From: RGIG6904 sp024680835
GTDB lineage: Bacteria > Bacillota > Clostridia > Lachnospirales > Lachnospiraceae
Length of the DNA: 5,895 nucleotides
NCBI GenBank assembly: GCA_024680835.1
Contig: JAILBP010000215.1
Coordinates: 1 to 5,895, forward strand
Direction of reading: 5' to 3'
Shown piece after piece: positions 1 to 5,697 of this stretch. A model generated the notes under the pieces. It was not told where the DNA came from, did not search any database, and saw nothing but the letters and a program-made list of their open reading frames with translations. Each line of letters begins with the position of its first letter. Within the stretch, counting starts at the first letter, position 1. The translations under genes were made by a program, and so were the position numbers.

Positions 1-885
1 TTTTATATTCGCTGGAGCGGAGCATCTTTTGTCGATATAGACCAGAGTATAGGTAATCTTATCCTTGAGACGGGCATAAATAACAAGCGTACCGGTGATT
101 ATCTTTATAATCTGCTGTTCGGTTATGATGTAAATGACAGGTACATCAAAAAGATTTCGGGACAGTTTGGGCTTGATTTCAGCAAACCGCACAGAGTCGG
201 TATTATTGCGGTTGACAGGACCTATGGGATTAATCTGGAGCAGGATGAACATATTTATGAATACTATTCAAACTGCCTCAACAGGGAGGTGGTGAAGATG
301 AAGGGACATCCCATGTTCATGAGGTTTTTGAATAAGTTTGTGCTGTTGTTTGAGGCAAAGGAAAACAAAGAGGTAGAACACGAGATAGAAAAAATGCTGC
401 GCACTCTTGATAAAATGGCAGTATTTAAGGGGCTGATAAAGAGTACGTGCATACTCGGCGCGCCATATACGGATCCGGGGAAATACGGGCAGAGCTACCA
501 GGAAGCGAAAAGCCTTATACCCAAAAAAGATCTCCTGCCGAATCCGACACATAAAAAGGTGCTGAGCGCAAGTTCAATGGGAATCTATAAATATATGTTT
601 AAGGGCGGCGATCAGAGGGAGATCCTTGATTACTGCAACAACAGGCTGAACAAGCTGGAGGAATACGATCATGCCAATGGTACGTTTTTGCAGGAGACGC
701 TGTTAGCTTATTACATGAACGGTTTTAACAGTGTGAAGACCGCAGAGGCACTTTTTATACACAGAAATTCTCTGATATACAGGCTGAAAAAGATAGAGGA
801 GCTTCTGGAGATCGAGCTGACGGACTATATGGAATACCTTGATCTGTTAAACTGTATCCTGGTCAAAAGACTGATGTATATATAA
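1..885 (+). CDS. PucR/CdaR-type transcription regulator, C-terminal part (5' end outside window)
   Basis: Reading frame 1 is open from the first base to the TAA at 883-885, giving 294 codons with no start needed inside the window, so the gene is cut by the left edge. Residues about 30-60 (YLYNLLFG followed by a helix and GLDF) and 64-175 (HRVGIIAVDR onward, to YQEAKSL) fit the GGDEF-like middle domain of PucR/CdaR regulators. Residues about 229-293 fit the C-terminal helix-turn-helix of that family (QETLLAYYMNG, then VKTAEALFIHRNSLIYRLKKIE), which binds DNA. The missing N-terminus would hold the sensor domain, so the effector cannot be read here. Members of this family regulate catabolic genes for purines, sugar diacids and amino-acid-type compounds. 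It lies just upstream of, and points the same way as, an amino acid importer cluster, which makes it a likely local regulator (inference). The family call is firm; the target and ligand are not. Confidence 0.85.
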   Translation, partial: FYIRWSGASFVDIDQSIGNLILETGINNKRTGDYLYNLLFGYDVNDRYIKKISGQFGLDFSKPHRVGIIAVDRTYGINLEQDEHIYEYYSNCLNREVVKMKGHPMFMRFLNKFVLLFEAKENKEVEHEIEKMLRTLDKMAVFKGLIKSTCILGAPYTDPGKYGQSYQEAKSLIPKKDLLPNPTHKKVLSASSMGIYKYMFKGGDQREILDYCNNRLNKLEEYDHANGTFLQETLLAYYMNGFNSVKTAEALFIHRNSLIYRLKKIEELLEIELTDYMEYLDLLNCILVKRLMYI

Positions 886-888
886 CAC

Positions 889-921
889 TGTGCAACATGA
901 CAAATATAAATGTGCACTATG
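889..921 (+). repeat. Tandem direct repeat TGTGCANYATG, candidate operator
   Basis: TGTGCAACATG at 889-899 and TGTGCACTATG at 911-921 match at 9 of 11 bases and start exactly 22 bases apart, about two helical turns. The second copy ends 4 bases before the -35 box at 926. This spacing and position suit a protein that binds the same face of the DNA and either activates or represses the promoter. Binding by the neighbouring PucR/CdaR-type regulator is an inference; no published site was matched. Confidence 0.45.
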
Positions 922-925
922 TACG

Positions 926-954
926 TTGAAATAATATCTTTACTCCCGTAAAAT
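926..954 (+). promoter_or_regulatory. Predicted vegetative promoter of the importer cluster
   Basis: TTGAAA at 926-931 and TAAAAT at 949-954 are separated by 17 bases, each one base off the SigA consensus (TTGACA, TATAAT). Transcription would start near 961, leaving a leader of about 95 bases before the ATG at 1056. It is the best promoter match I found in the 886-1055 gap and sits directly upstream of the first gene of the cluster. Confidence 0.65.
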
Positions 955-965
955 CCGAAACATGC

Positions 966-1003
966 AAAGGCGCTGATGAAACTAAAAGTTTCACGGCGCC
1001 TTT
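966..1003 (+). terminator. Hairpin in the gap: regulator terminator or leader attenuator
   Basis: AAAGGCGC (966-973) pairs perfectly with GCGCCTTT (996-1003). Inside it, after a small internal loop (TGAT against ACG), GAAACT (978-983) pairs with AGTTTC (987-992) around a 3-base loop. The stem is strong, but what follows is TTTACTGATATA-like sequence with no long T run (the T's belong to the stem), so it is a weak intrinsic terminator by sequence. It could end the regulator transcript. Because the predicted promoter lies upstream of it, it would also sit at the very 5' end of the importer mRNA, where it could protect the message or act as an attenuator. Confidence 0.5.
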
Positions 1004-1055
1004 ACTGATATAAAAACGGTCTGTGTTTTGACCGGAAAAAAAGGAGGAAGAGATT

Positions 1056-2000
1056 ATGAAGAAGATGGGATTCGGAAAGAGAGTTATTACGGCTGTTATG
1101 GTGGCATCCATGACCATGGGGCTCCTGGGAGGCTGCGGATCTGCTGCCGCAACAAATACGGCTTCAACAGGAAGCACATCAACTGAGACCGGCACAGGAT
1201 CGGGAGAAAACAAGGCCCCTGTTTCAGAAAAGGAAGTATTGAGAGTCGGTATGGAGTGCGCATACGCTCCCTTTAACTGGACACAGGATGAGGCTGCAAC
1301 ACCTGACGGCAGCACAGCAGTTCAGATTTATGATTCGACGTTTTACGCTTACGGATATGATGTGGCGGTTGCACAGAAGCTTGCGGATCAGTTGGGAATG
1401 GATCTTGAGATTCACAAGGTTGAGTGGTCTTCAATCGGTATTTCAATGGATGCCGGAGATTACGACTGCATCATAGCAGGAATGGGACGTACAGCAGAGA
1501 GGGAGATGGCATATTCCTTTACAACTCCCTATTACTACAGAGATAACTGCATTGTGGTGAAAAAAGACGGTCCCTATACAGGAGTGAAAGGACTTTCGGA
1601 ACTCTTTGGAACAGGCTGCAAGGTCAGCACACAGCTTGGAACAGGCTGGATACCTCTTCTCGATCAGATCGAAGGAGCTGAGACAGGCATGAATTACGAG
1701 ACGACGTCAGAGTGCTTTATGGCAGTTTCAAACGGTGTTGCGGATGTTTGTATTGTGGATCTTCCTACAGCACAGTCGGCGCTCCTGACAAATGACGATC
1801 TGATGATCATCACATTTGACGAGTCAGATAGTTTTGTAGGTGATGATGAGATGGTCAATGTTTGCATAGCTACCAGAAAAGATGACACAGCGCTTCGCGA
1901 TAAGCTCCAGGGAGCTATGGATGCCATAGGCTGGAATGACAAAGCAAAGATGGATGAGCTGATGGCCAAAGTGATCGGTCAGCAACCTGCTGCAAATTAA
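1056..2000 (+). CDS. Polar amino acid ABC transporter, substrate-binding lipoprotein
   Basis: A 314-residue extracellular binding protein of the SBP_bac_3 family, which captures an amino acid and hands it to the membrane permease. An AAGGAGG at 1041-1047 precedes ATG 1056 by 8 bases. Residues 1-26 form a lipoprotein signal (MKKMGFGKR, hydrophobic core) ending in the lipobox LLGGC with Cys27 as the lipid anchor. Residues 28-56 are a Ser/Thr/Gly/Ala-rich linker. The fold begins at LRVGMECAYAPFNW (62-75). AGMGRTAER (141-149) supplies Arg149, the residue that in this family usually binds the ligand carboxylate. VSTQLGTG (190-197) is the second-lobe loop, and ADVCIVD (229-235) supplies Asp235, which usually binds the amino group. 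Together these indicate an alpha-amino acid ligand. The stretch at about 76-98, before YGYDVAVAQKLA, is longer than in short family members. The exact amino acid cannot be read from sequence. It is the first gene of a five-gene cluster. Confidence 0.92.
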   Translation: MKKMGFGKRVITAVMVASMTMGLLGGCGSAAATNTASTGSTSTETGTGSGENKAPVSEKEVLRVGMECAYAPFNWTQDEAATPDGSTAVQIYDSTFYAYGYDVAVAQKLADQLGMDLEIHKVEWSSIGISMDAGDYDCIIAGMGRTAEREMAYSFTTPYYYRDNCIVVKKDGPYTGVKGLSELFGTGCKVSTQLGTGWIPLLDQIEGAETGMNYETTSECFMAVSNGVADVCIVDLPTAQSALLTNDDLMIITFDESDSFVGDDEMVNVCIATRKDDTALRDKLQGAMDAIGWNDKAKMDELMAKVIGQQPAAN

Positions 2001-2014
2001 GATAATGATTTTCA

Positions 2015-2036
2015 CCTGCCGGAGTTTTCCGGCAGG
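2015..2036 (+). promoter_or_regulatory. Intercistronic mRNA hairpin between binding protein and permease
   Basis: CCTGCCGGA (2015-2023) and TCCGGCAGG (2028-2036) form a perfect 9-bp GC-rich stem with loop GTTT, 14 bases after the stop codon of the binding-protein gene. No T run follows (the next bases are CGTATATAAAGG), so it is not a standard intrinsic terminator. Such hairpins after binding-protein genes commonly protect the upstream message from 3' exonucleases, so that more binding protein than permease is made. That role is inferred here. Confidence 0.65.
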
Positions 2037-2060
2037 CGTATATAAAGGAAATATATAAAA

Positions 2061-2067
2061 AAGGTGG
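2061..2067 (+). promoter_or_regulatory. Ribosome binding site that fixes the permease start
   Basis: AAGGTGG lies 7 bases before ATG 2075. The in-frame TTG at 2069 is only 1 base from it, too close to be used, so the site decides for ATG 2075. The G-to-T-interrupted form is weaker than the AAGGAGG used by the neighbouring genes. Confidence 0.7.
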
Positions 2068-2074
2068 ATTGGCT

Positions 2075-2845
2075 ATGGGAATAAACATATTACTGACAGC
2101 AGATCCGCAAAATTCTTTTGAGTGGATGCTGTTTCTTACAAAAAAATATTACAAGATGTTTTTGGAAGGCACATGGCTGACTCTTTACATCGCAGTATTG
2201 GGAACGCTTCTGGGATTCTTGCTGGGTTACATCATCGGCATTATACAGGATATCAAAACCGGTCAGGGCGACAATCCCGTCAGAAAGTTCTTTGTAAATC
2301 TGATGAAATCAGTTGCAGGCATCTACGTTGAGATTTTTCGTGATACCCCCATGATCGTGCAGGCGATGATCATATACTACGGAATAAGACAGCTGGGAAT
2401 TGACCTGCAGCCTGTATTTGCAGGCATTCTGGTAACAGTTCTCAATACCGGGGCGTATATGGCGGAAACGGTCAGGGCAGGTATCGGTTCAATCGATATA
2501 GGACAGCGCGAAGGTGCATGGGCTATGGGGATGTCACCCATGAAGACCATGATATACATTGTGCTTCCACAGGCATTTAAAAACATAATTCCCGAGATGG
2601 CCAACACGTTTCTGACAAACCTTAAGATGACTTCCGTGCTGAACGTTATAGCGGTTCAGGAGCTGTTCATGGCGGCAAAGACCGTGGGCGGAAATTATTA
2701 TAAGTATTTCGAGAGTTATCTGGTTATCGCTGTAATCTATTTTGCTTTGTGTTTCCTGTTTAACAAGATATTCAATCTTCTGGAGAAAAAACTTAAGGGA
2801 AAGAGTGATTACGCGCTGGCGGTTGAATACATGGACAATCAGTAA
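2075..2845 (+). CDS. Polar amino acid ABC transporter, membrane permease
   Basis: A 256-residue inner-membrane permease of the HisM/GlnP type, which forms the channel of the importer. Hydrophobic segments appear at about 32-57, 92-106, 112-133, 185-200 and 213-235, the usual five-helix plan. EIFRDTPMIVQ (87-97) is a hallmark of this family. The cytoplasmic EAA loop, where the ATPase docks, is at 147-165: E147-G-A, G152, then IVLP ending at P165. Length is normal for the family. ATG 2075 is chosen over the in-frame TTG at 2069 because of ribosome-site spacing. Only one permease gene is present between the binding protein and the ATPase, so the channel is probably a homodimer; importers with two different permeases carry two such genes. 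The stop codon TAA (2843-2845) overlaps the ribosome site of the ATPase gene, which suggests coupled translation. Confidence 0.92.
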   Translation: MGINILLTADPQNSFEWMLFLTKKYYKMFLEGTWLTLYIAVLGTLLGFLLGYIIGIIQDIKTGQGDNPVRKFFVNLMKSVAGIYVEIFRDTPMIVQAMIIYYGIRQLGIDLQPVFAGILVTVLNTGAYMAETVRAGIGSIDIGQREGAWAMGMSPMKTMIYIVLPQAFKNIIPEMANTFLTNLKMTSVLNVIAVQELFMAAKTVGGNYYKYFESYLVIAVIYFALCFLFNKIFNLLEKKLKGKSDYALAVEYMDNQ

Positions 2846-2860
2846 GGAGGCATACATATC

Positions 2861-3601
2861 ATGGGAGAAAAAATCATCAGTATCAGGGGCCTGGGTAAAT
2901 CCTTCGGAGACCATGAGGTGTTGAGAAAAATAGATATGGAAGTGAGCGCGGGTGAGATCATCTGCATTGTGGGTTCTTCTGGATCCGGAAAGTCTACGTT
3001 TTTGCGCTGTATCAACAAGCTTGAAAGACAGAGCACCGGAAAGATCCTTTATCACGGCAAAGAGGTAAGGGATGTGCAGCGTGATGTAAACGAGTACCGC
3101 GCAAAGGTTGGCATGGTGTTCCAGTCCTTTAATCTTTTCAACAACATGACTGTTTTACAGAACTGTATGGTATGCACGAGAAAGGTGCTGCATCTTTCAA
3201 AAGAAGAGGCTTTCGATCGCGCTATCACACACTTAAAAGAAGTCGGTATGGCACCTTATATACATGCAAAACCGGCTCAGCTTTCGGGCGGACAAAAACA
3301 GCGTGTTGCAATTGCAAGATCACTGTGTATGAATCCGGAAGTACTTCTTTTTGATGAGCCTACATCAGCGCTGGATCCGGAGATGGTGGGAGAGGTTCTG
3401 AATGTTATGAAAGAGCTGGCAACTACGGGTCTTACCATGATAATCGTCACTCATGAGATGGCGTTTGCCAGGGATGTCTCAACGCGGACTGTTTTTATGG
3501 ACAGCGGATATGTGGTTGAGGATGCGCCGCCGTCGGAATTGTTTACGAATCCGAAAAATCAGAGGACGAGAGAGTTCCTGAGCAGATATCTTGCGGGATA
3601 A
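2861..3601 (+). CDS. Polar amino acid ABC transporter, ATP-binding protein
   Basis: A 246-residue cytoplasmic ATPase (GlnQ/HisP type) that powers the importer by ATP hydrolysis. All the working motifs are intact: Walker A GSSGSGKST (38-46), Q-loop glutamine Q88 in VGMVFQSFNLF, ABC signature LSGGQKQR (141-148), Walker B VLLFDEP (161-167) with catalytic E166, D-loop SALD (169-172), and switch histidine H198 in VTHEM. The length and the C-terminal FTNPKNQRTREFLSR stretch are typical of the polar amino acid subfamily. AAGGAGG at 2844-2850 stands 10 bases before ATG 2861 and overlaps the permease stop codon. The gene sits 15 bases after the permease and 18 before the kinase-like gene, so it is almost surely in the same operon. 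The substrate is set by the binding protein, not by this subunit. Confidence 0.95.
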   Translation: MGEKIISIRGLGKSFGDHEVLRKIDMEVSAGEIICIVGSSGSGKSTFLRCINKLERQSTGKILYHGKEVRDVQRDVNEYRAKVGMVFQSFNLFNNMTVLQNCMVCTRKVLHLSKEEAFDRAITHLKEVGMAPYIHAKPAQLSGGQKQRVAIARSLCMNPEVLLFDEPTSALDPEMVGEVLNVMKELATTGLTMIIVTHEMAFARDVSTRTVFMDSGYVVEDAPPSELFTNPKNQRTREFLSRYLAG

Positions 3602-3619
3602 AAGAAGGAGGCATTCATC

Positions 3620-4285
3620 ATGAAGAGATTTGTTGTGACATTCGCAAGAGGCTTCGGTTCCGGCGGAAAGGAGATAGCATCCATACTGGCGCGGGATCTC
3701 GGGATTCACTGCTATGAAAACAGGATACTTACTCTGGCAAGCCAATTGAGCGGACTGGGAGAGAATGTGTTTGCCGAGGTAAATGAAAAGGTAAGATCGG
3801 TGGGAGGTTTATCGGGTTTTTTAAGAGGACTTCCGAGATCAAGAAATTATATTGCCAAAAACGAAAAATTTGTTTCGGATGACAGGCTGTTTGAGTATCA
3901 GTGCGAGATAATCAATAATCTTGCGGATCAGGAATCCTGCGTTATCGTAGGCAAATGTGCAGACTATGTTTTGCGTGACAGAGAAAATGTGGTAAGCGTA
4001 TACATAGAAGCGCCCAGAGCGTTTTGTTTGCAAAGGACCATGGAGCGTATGGGCGTGACAAGCGATGTGGCAAACGCTACCATCACACAGACGGATAAGT
4101 ACAGGGCAGACTATTATGCTTACTACACACATGGCAATTACTGGACGAACCCGGTCAACTACGACATGACGCTGAACAGCGAGAGAGTTGGGATCGGAGA
4201 TTGCGTGAAGCTGATAGAGAATTATCTTATGATCAAGGGATTTATAACTGAGGATGACATCAAAGGGAAAGCGGAATCCAAATAG
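3620..4285 (+). CDS. Cytidylate-kinase-like family protein
   Basis: A 221-residue soluble protein of the cytidylate-kinase-like family (Pfam Cytidylate_kin2), a P-loop fold related to CMP kinase. The N-terminus VVTFARGFGSGGKEIASILARDLG carries the family's nucleotide loop, GFGSGGK (11-17), which differs from the GxxGxGK[ST] of true CMP kinases. Other family marks are IVGKCADYVLRD (109-120), YRADYYAYYT (161-170), W175 and the NYDMTLNS stretch (180-187). No frameshift or missing block is seen. AAGGAGG at 3605-3611 stands 8 bases before ATG 3620, and the gene starts 18 bases after the ATPase stop. The name comes from homology; the phosphate acceptor of this family is generally not established, so CMP kinase activity should not be assumed. 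Its place between an importer and an aminotransferase hints at a role tied to the imported compound, or simple co-regulation (inference). Confidence 0.85.
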   Translation: MKRFVVTFARGFGSGGKEIASILARDLGIHCYENRILTLASQLSGLGENVFAEVNEKVRSVGGLSGFLRGLPRSRNYIAKNEKFVSDDRLFEYQCEIINNLADQESCVIVGKCADYVLRDRENVVSVYIEAPRAFCLQRTMERMGVTSDVANATITQTDKYRADYYAYYTHGNYWTNPVNYDMTLNSERVGIGDCVKLIENYLMIKGFITEDDIKGKAESK

Positions 4286-4317
4286 TATTGAGTGTGGATC
4301 CTGCAAATACATGGTTC

Positions 4318-4323
4318 AGGAGG
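4318..4323 (+). promoter_or_regulatory. Ribosome binding site that fixes the aminotransferase start
   Basis: AGGAGG stands 9 bases before ATG 4333 and only 3 bases before the in-frame ATG at 4327. The further upstream TTG at 4288 has no ribosome site at a suitable distance. This decides for ATG 4333. Confidence 0.75.
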
Positions 4324-4332
4324 GCGATGACT

Positions 4333-5547
4333 ATGAGATTAGCTGAAACAGGACTTAGCGCACAGGATATAAAAGATAAAGCAAAAAAATACATGATCGA
4401 GACTTACGAGAGATTTGATTTCCTCGCGGAGTCGGCAAAGGATCAGTTTATCTATGACGAAAACGGAGAGCAGTATCTTGATTTTTATGCAGGCATAGCG
4501 GTCAATTCGGCGGGCAGCTGTAACGAGAAGGTGGTGAATGCGGTCGTTGAGCAGACCAAAACGCTCATGCATACCTTCAATTATCCGTACACTATACCCC
4601 AGGCATTGCTGGCGGAAAAGGTATGTACCACGATAGGAATGGACAAGATCTTTTTCCAGAATTCAGGTACCGAGTCAAATGAAGCCATGATAAAGATGGC
4701 GAGAAAGTACGGTATTGAAAAATACGGACCGAACAGATATCACATAGTGACTGCAAAAATGGGATTTCACGGGCGTACTTTCGGGGCGATGTCAGCAACC
4801 GGACAGCCGGGAAACGGATGCCAGGTGGGATTCGGGCCTATGACATACGGCTTTTCTTACGCTCCCTATAACGATCTTCAGGCTTTTAAGGATGCCTGCA
4901 CCGAAAACACAATAGCCATCATGATAGAGCCCGTGCAGGGTGAGGGTGGAGTTCATCCGGCAACACAGGAGTTCATGAAAGGGCTCAGGGAGTTTTGCGA
5001 TGAGAAAGGGATGCTGCTGCTCATAGACGAGGTTCAGACCGGATGGTGCAGAACCGGTAAGGTTATGAGCTTCATGCATTACGGTATCAAGCCGGATATC
5101 GTTTCCATGGCAAAGGCTCTCGGCGGAGGAATGCCAATAGGTGCTATATGTGCGACCGGGGAGGTCTCAAAAGCATTTACGGCAGGTTCCCACGGGACAA
5201 CCTTTGGCGGGCACCCGGTGAGCTGTGCCGCAGCACTGGCACAGATCGAGGAGCTTCTAAGCCGTGACCTTGCTGGAAACGCTGCTGAAATGGGTGAATA
5301 TTTTATGGAAAAGCTGAAATCAGTTCCCCATGTCAAAGAGGTCAGAGGGCAGGGGCTTTTGGTAGGCGTCGAATTTGATGATTCAATAAACGGCGTTGAA
5401 GTAAAACATGAGTGCCTGCACAGAAAACTTCTTATCACCGCTATCGGCACACATGTCATCCGCATGGTTCCGCCACTCATTATCACGAAAAACGACTGCG
5501 ATAAGGCCTGCGAGATAATAGCGGAATCCGTGATGGTTTTGTCATAA
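4333..5547 (+). CDS. Class III PLP aminotransferase, ArgD/ornithine aminotransferase-like
   Basis: A 404-residue cytoplasmic enzyme that moves an amino group between an amino acid (often a terminal amine) and a 2-oxo acid, using pyridoxal phosphate. Numbered from ATG 4333: SGTES (111-115) binds the cofactor phosphate; FHGRT (145-149) holds the ring-stacking segment and Arg148; EPVQGEGG (199-206) contains E204; DEVQTG (232-237) has D232, which pairs with the pyridine nitrogen; SMAKALGGG (258-266) has the Schiff-base lysine K261; GTTFGGHP (288-295) closes the phosphate site from the partner subunit. The length is normal for acetylornithine aminotransferases. The substrate could be acetylornithine, ornithine, GABA or another omega-amine; motifs shared across the group cannot separate these. 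No other arginine biosynthesis gene is in view, and the gene follows an amino acid importer, so a catabolic role is at least as likely as biosynthesis. The gap to the kinase-like gene is 47 bases. Confidence 0.9.
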   Translation: MRLAETGLSAQDIKDKAKKYMIETYERFDFLAESAKDQFIYDENGEQYLDFYAGIAVNSAGSCNEKVVNAVVEQTKTLMHTFNYPYTIPQALLAEKVCTTIGMDKIFFQNSGTESNEAMIKMARKYGIEKYGPNRYHIVTAKMGFHGRTFGAMSATGQPGNGCQVGFGPMTYGFSYAPYNDLQAFKDACTENTIAIMIEPVQGEGGVHPATQEFMKGLREFCDEKGMLLLIDEVQTGWCRTGKVMSFMHYGIKPDIVSMAKALGGGMPIGAICATGEVSKAFTAGSHGTTFGGHPVSCAAALAQIEELLSRDLAGNAAEMGEYFMEKLKSVPHVKEVRGQGLLVGVEFDDSINGVEVKHECLHRKLLITAIGTHVIRMVPPLIITKNDCDKACEIIAESVMVLS

Positions 5548-5630
5548 ATCCTTGAGATATGTTTTATAAGATAAATCAGTCGGATCGTTTCATTCAATGT
5601 CCTGATAAAGGTTTTCGTGAAAAAACATAG

Positions 5631-5673
5631 CACTATCTGTATTTTAATGATAATATACAGATAGTGTTTTTTT
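5631..5673 (+). terminator. Intrinsic terminator of the importer cluster
   Basis: CACTATCTGTAT (5631-5642) and ATACAGATAGTG (5655-5666) form a perfect 12-bp stem with a 12-base loop, followed at once by seven T's (5667-5673). It lies 83 bases after the aminotransferase stop. A run of six A's at 5620-5625 just upstream means the reverse strand also has a T run after the stem, so it may work weakly in both directions. The 5548-5630 stretch before it shows only a small palindrome (TTTTC-GT-GAAAA, 5612-5623) and no gene. Confidence 0.92.
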
Positions 5674-5697
5674 ATGAAAGATAAAGGAGATAGATAT

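Noticed and set aside
1017..1034. CGGTC/GACCG hairpin just before the first ribosome site
   Set aside because: Only 5 bp with an 8-base loop, and it does not cover the AAGGAGG; too weak to call.
886..1055. Riboswitch or T-box in the leader
   Set aside because: The gap is short and shows a single simple hairpin; no conserved core of a known amino acid riboswitch or T-box was recognised.
2069..2074. TTG start for the permease
   Set aside because: It is only 1 base from the ribosome site, while ATG 2075 has correct spacing.
2534..3055. 173-codon open frame on the - strand
   Set aside because: It spans the permease/ATPase junction opposite two confident genes; it is a shadow of their codon pattern.
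3839..4312. 157-codon open frame on the - strand
   Set aside because: It is antisense to the kinase-like gene, with no family-like motif.
5539..5570. TTGTCA and TATAAG as a promoter after the aminotransferase
   Set aside because: Spacing is 20 bases, and any transcript would run straight into the terminator at 5631.
5079..5633. 184-codon open frame on the - strand
   Set aside because: It lies opposite the aminotransferase, whose motifs are intact on the + strand, and its protein has no recognisable domain.
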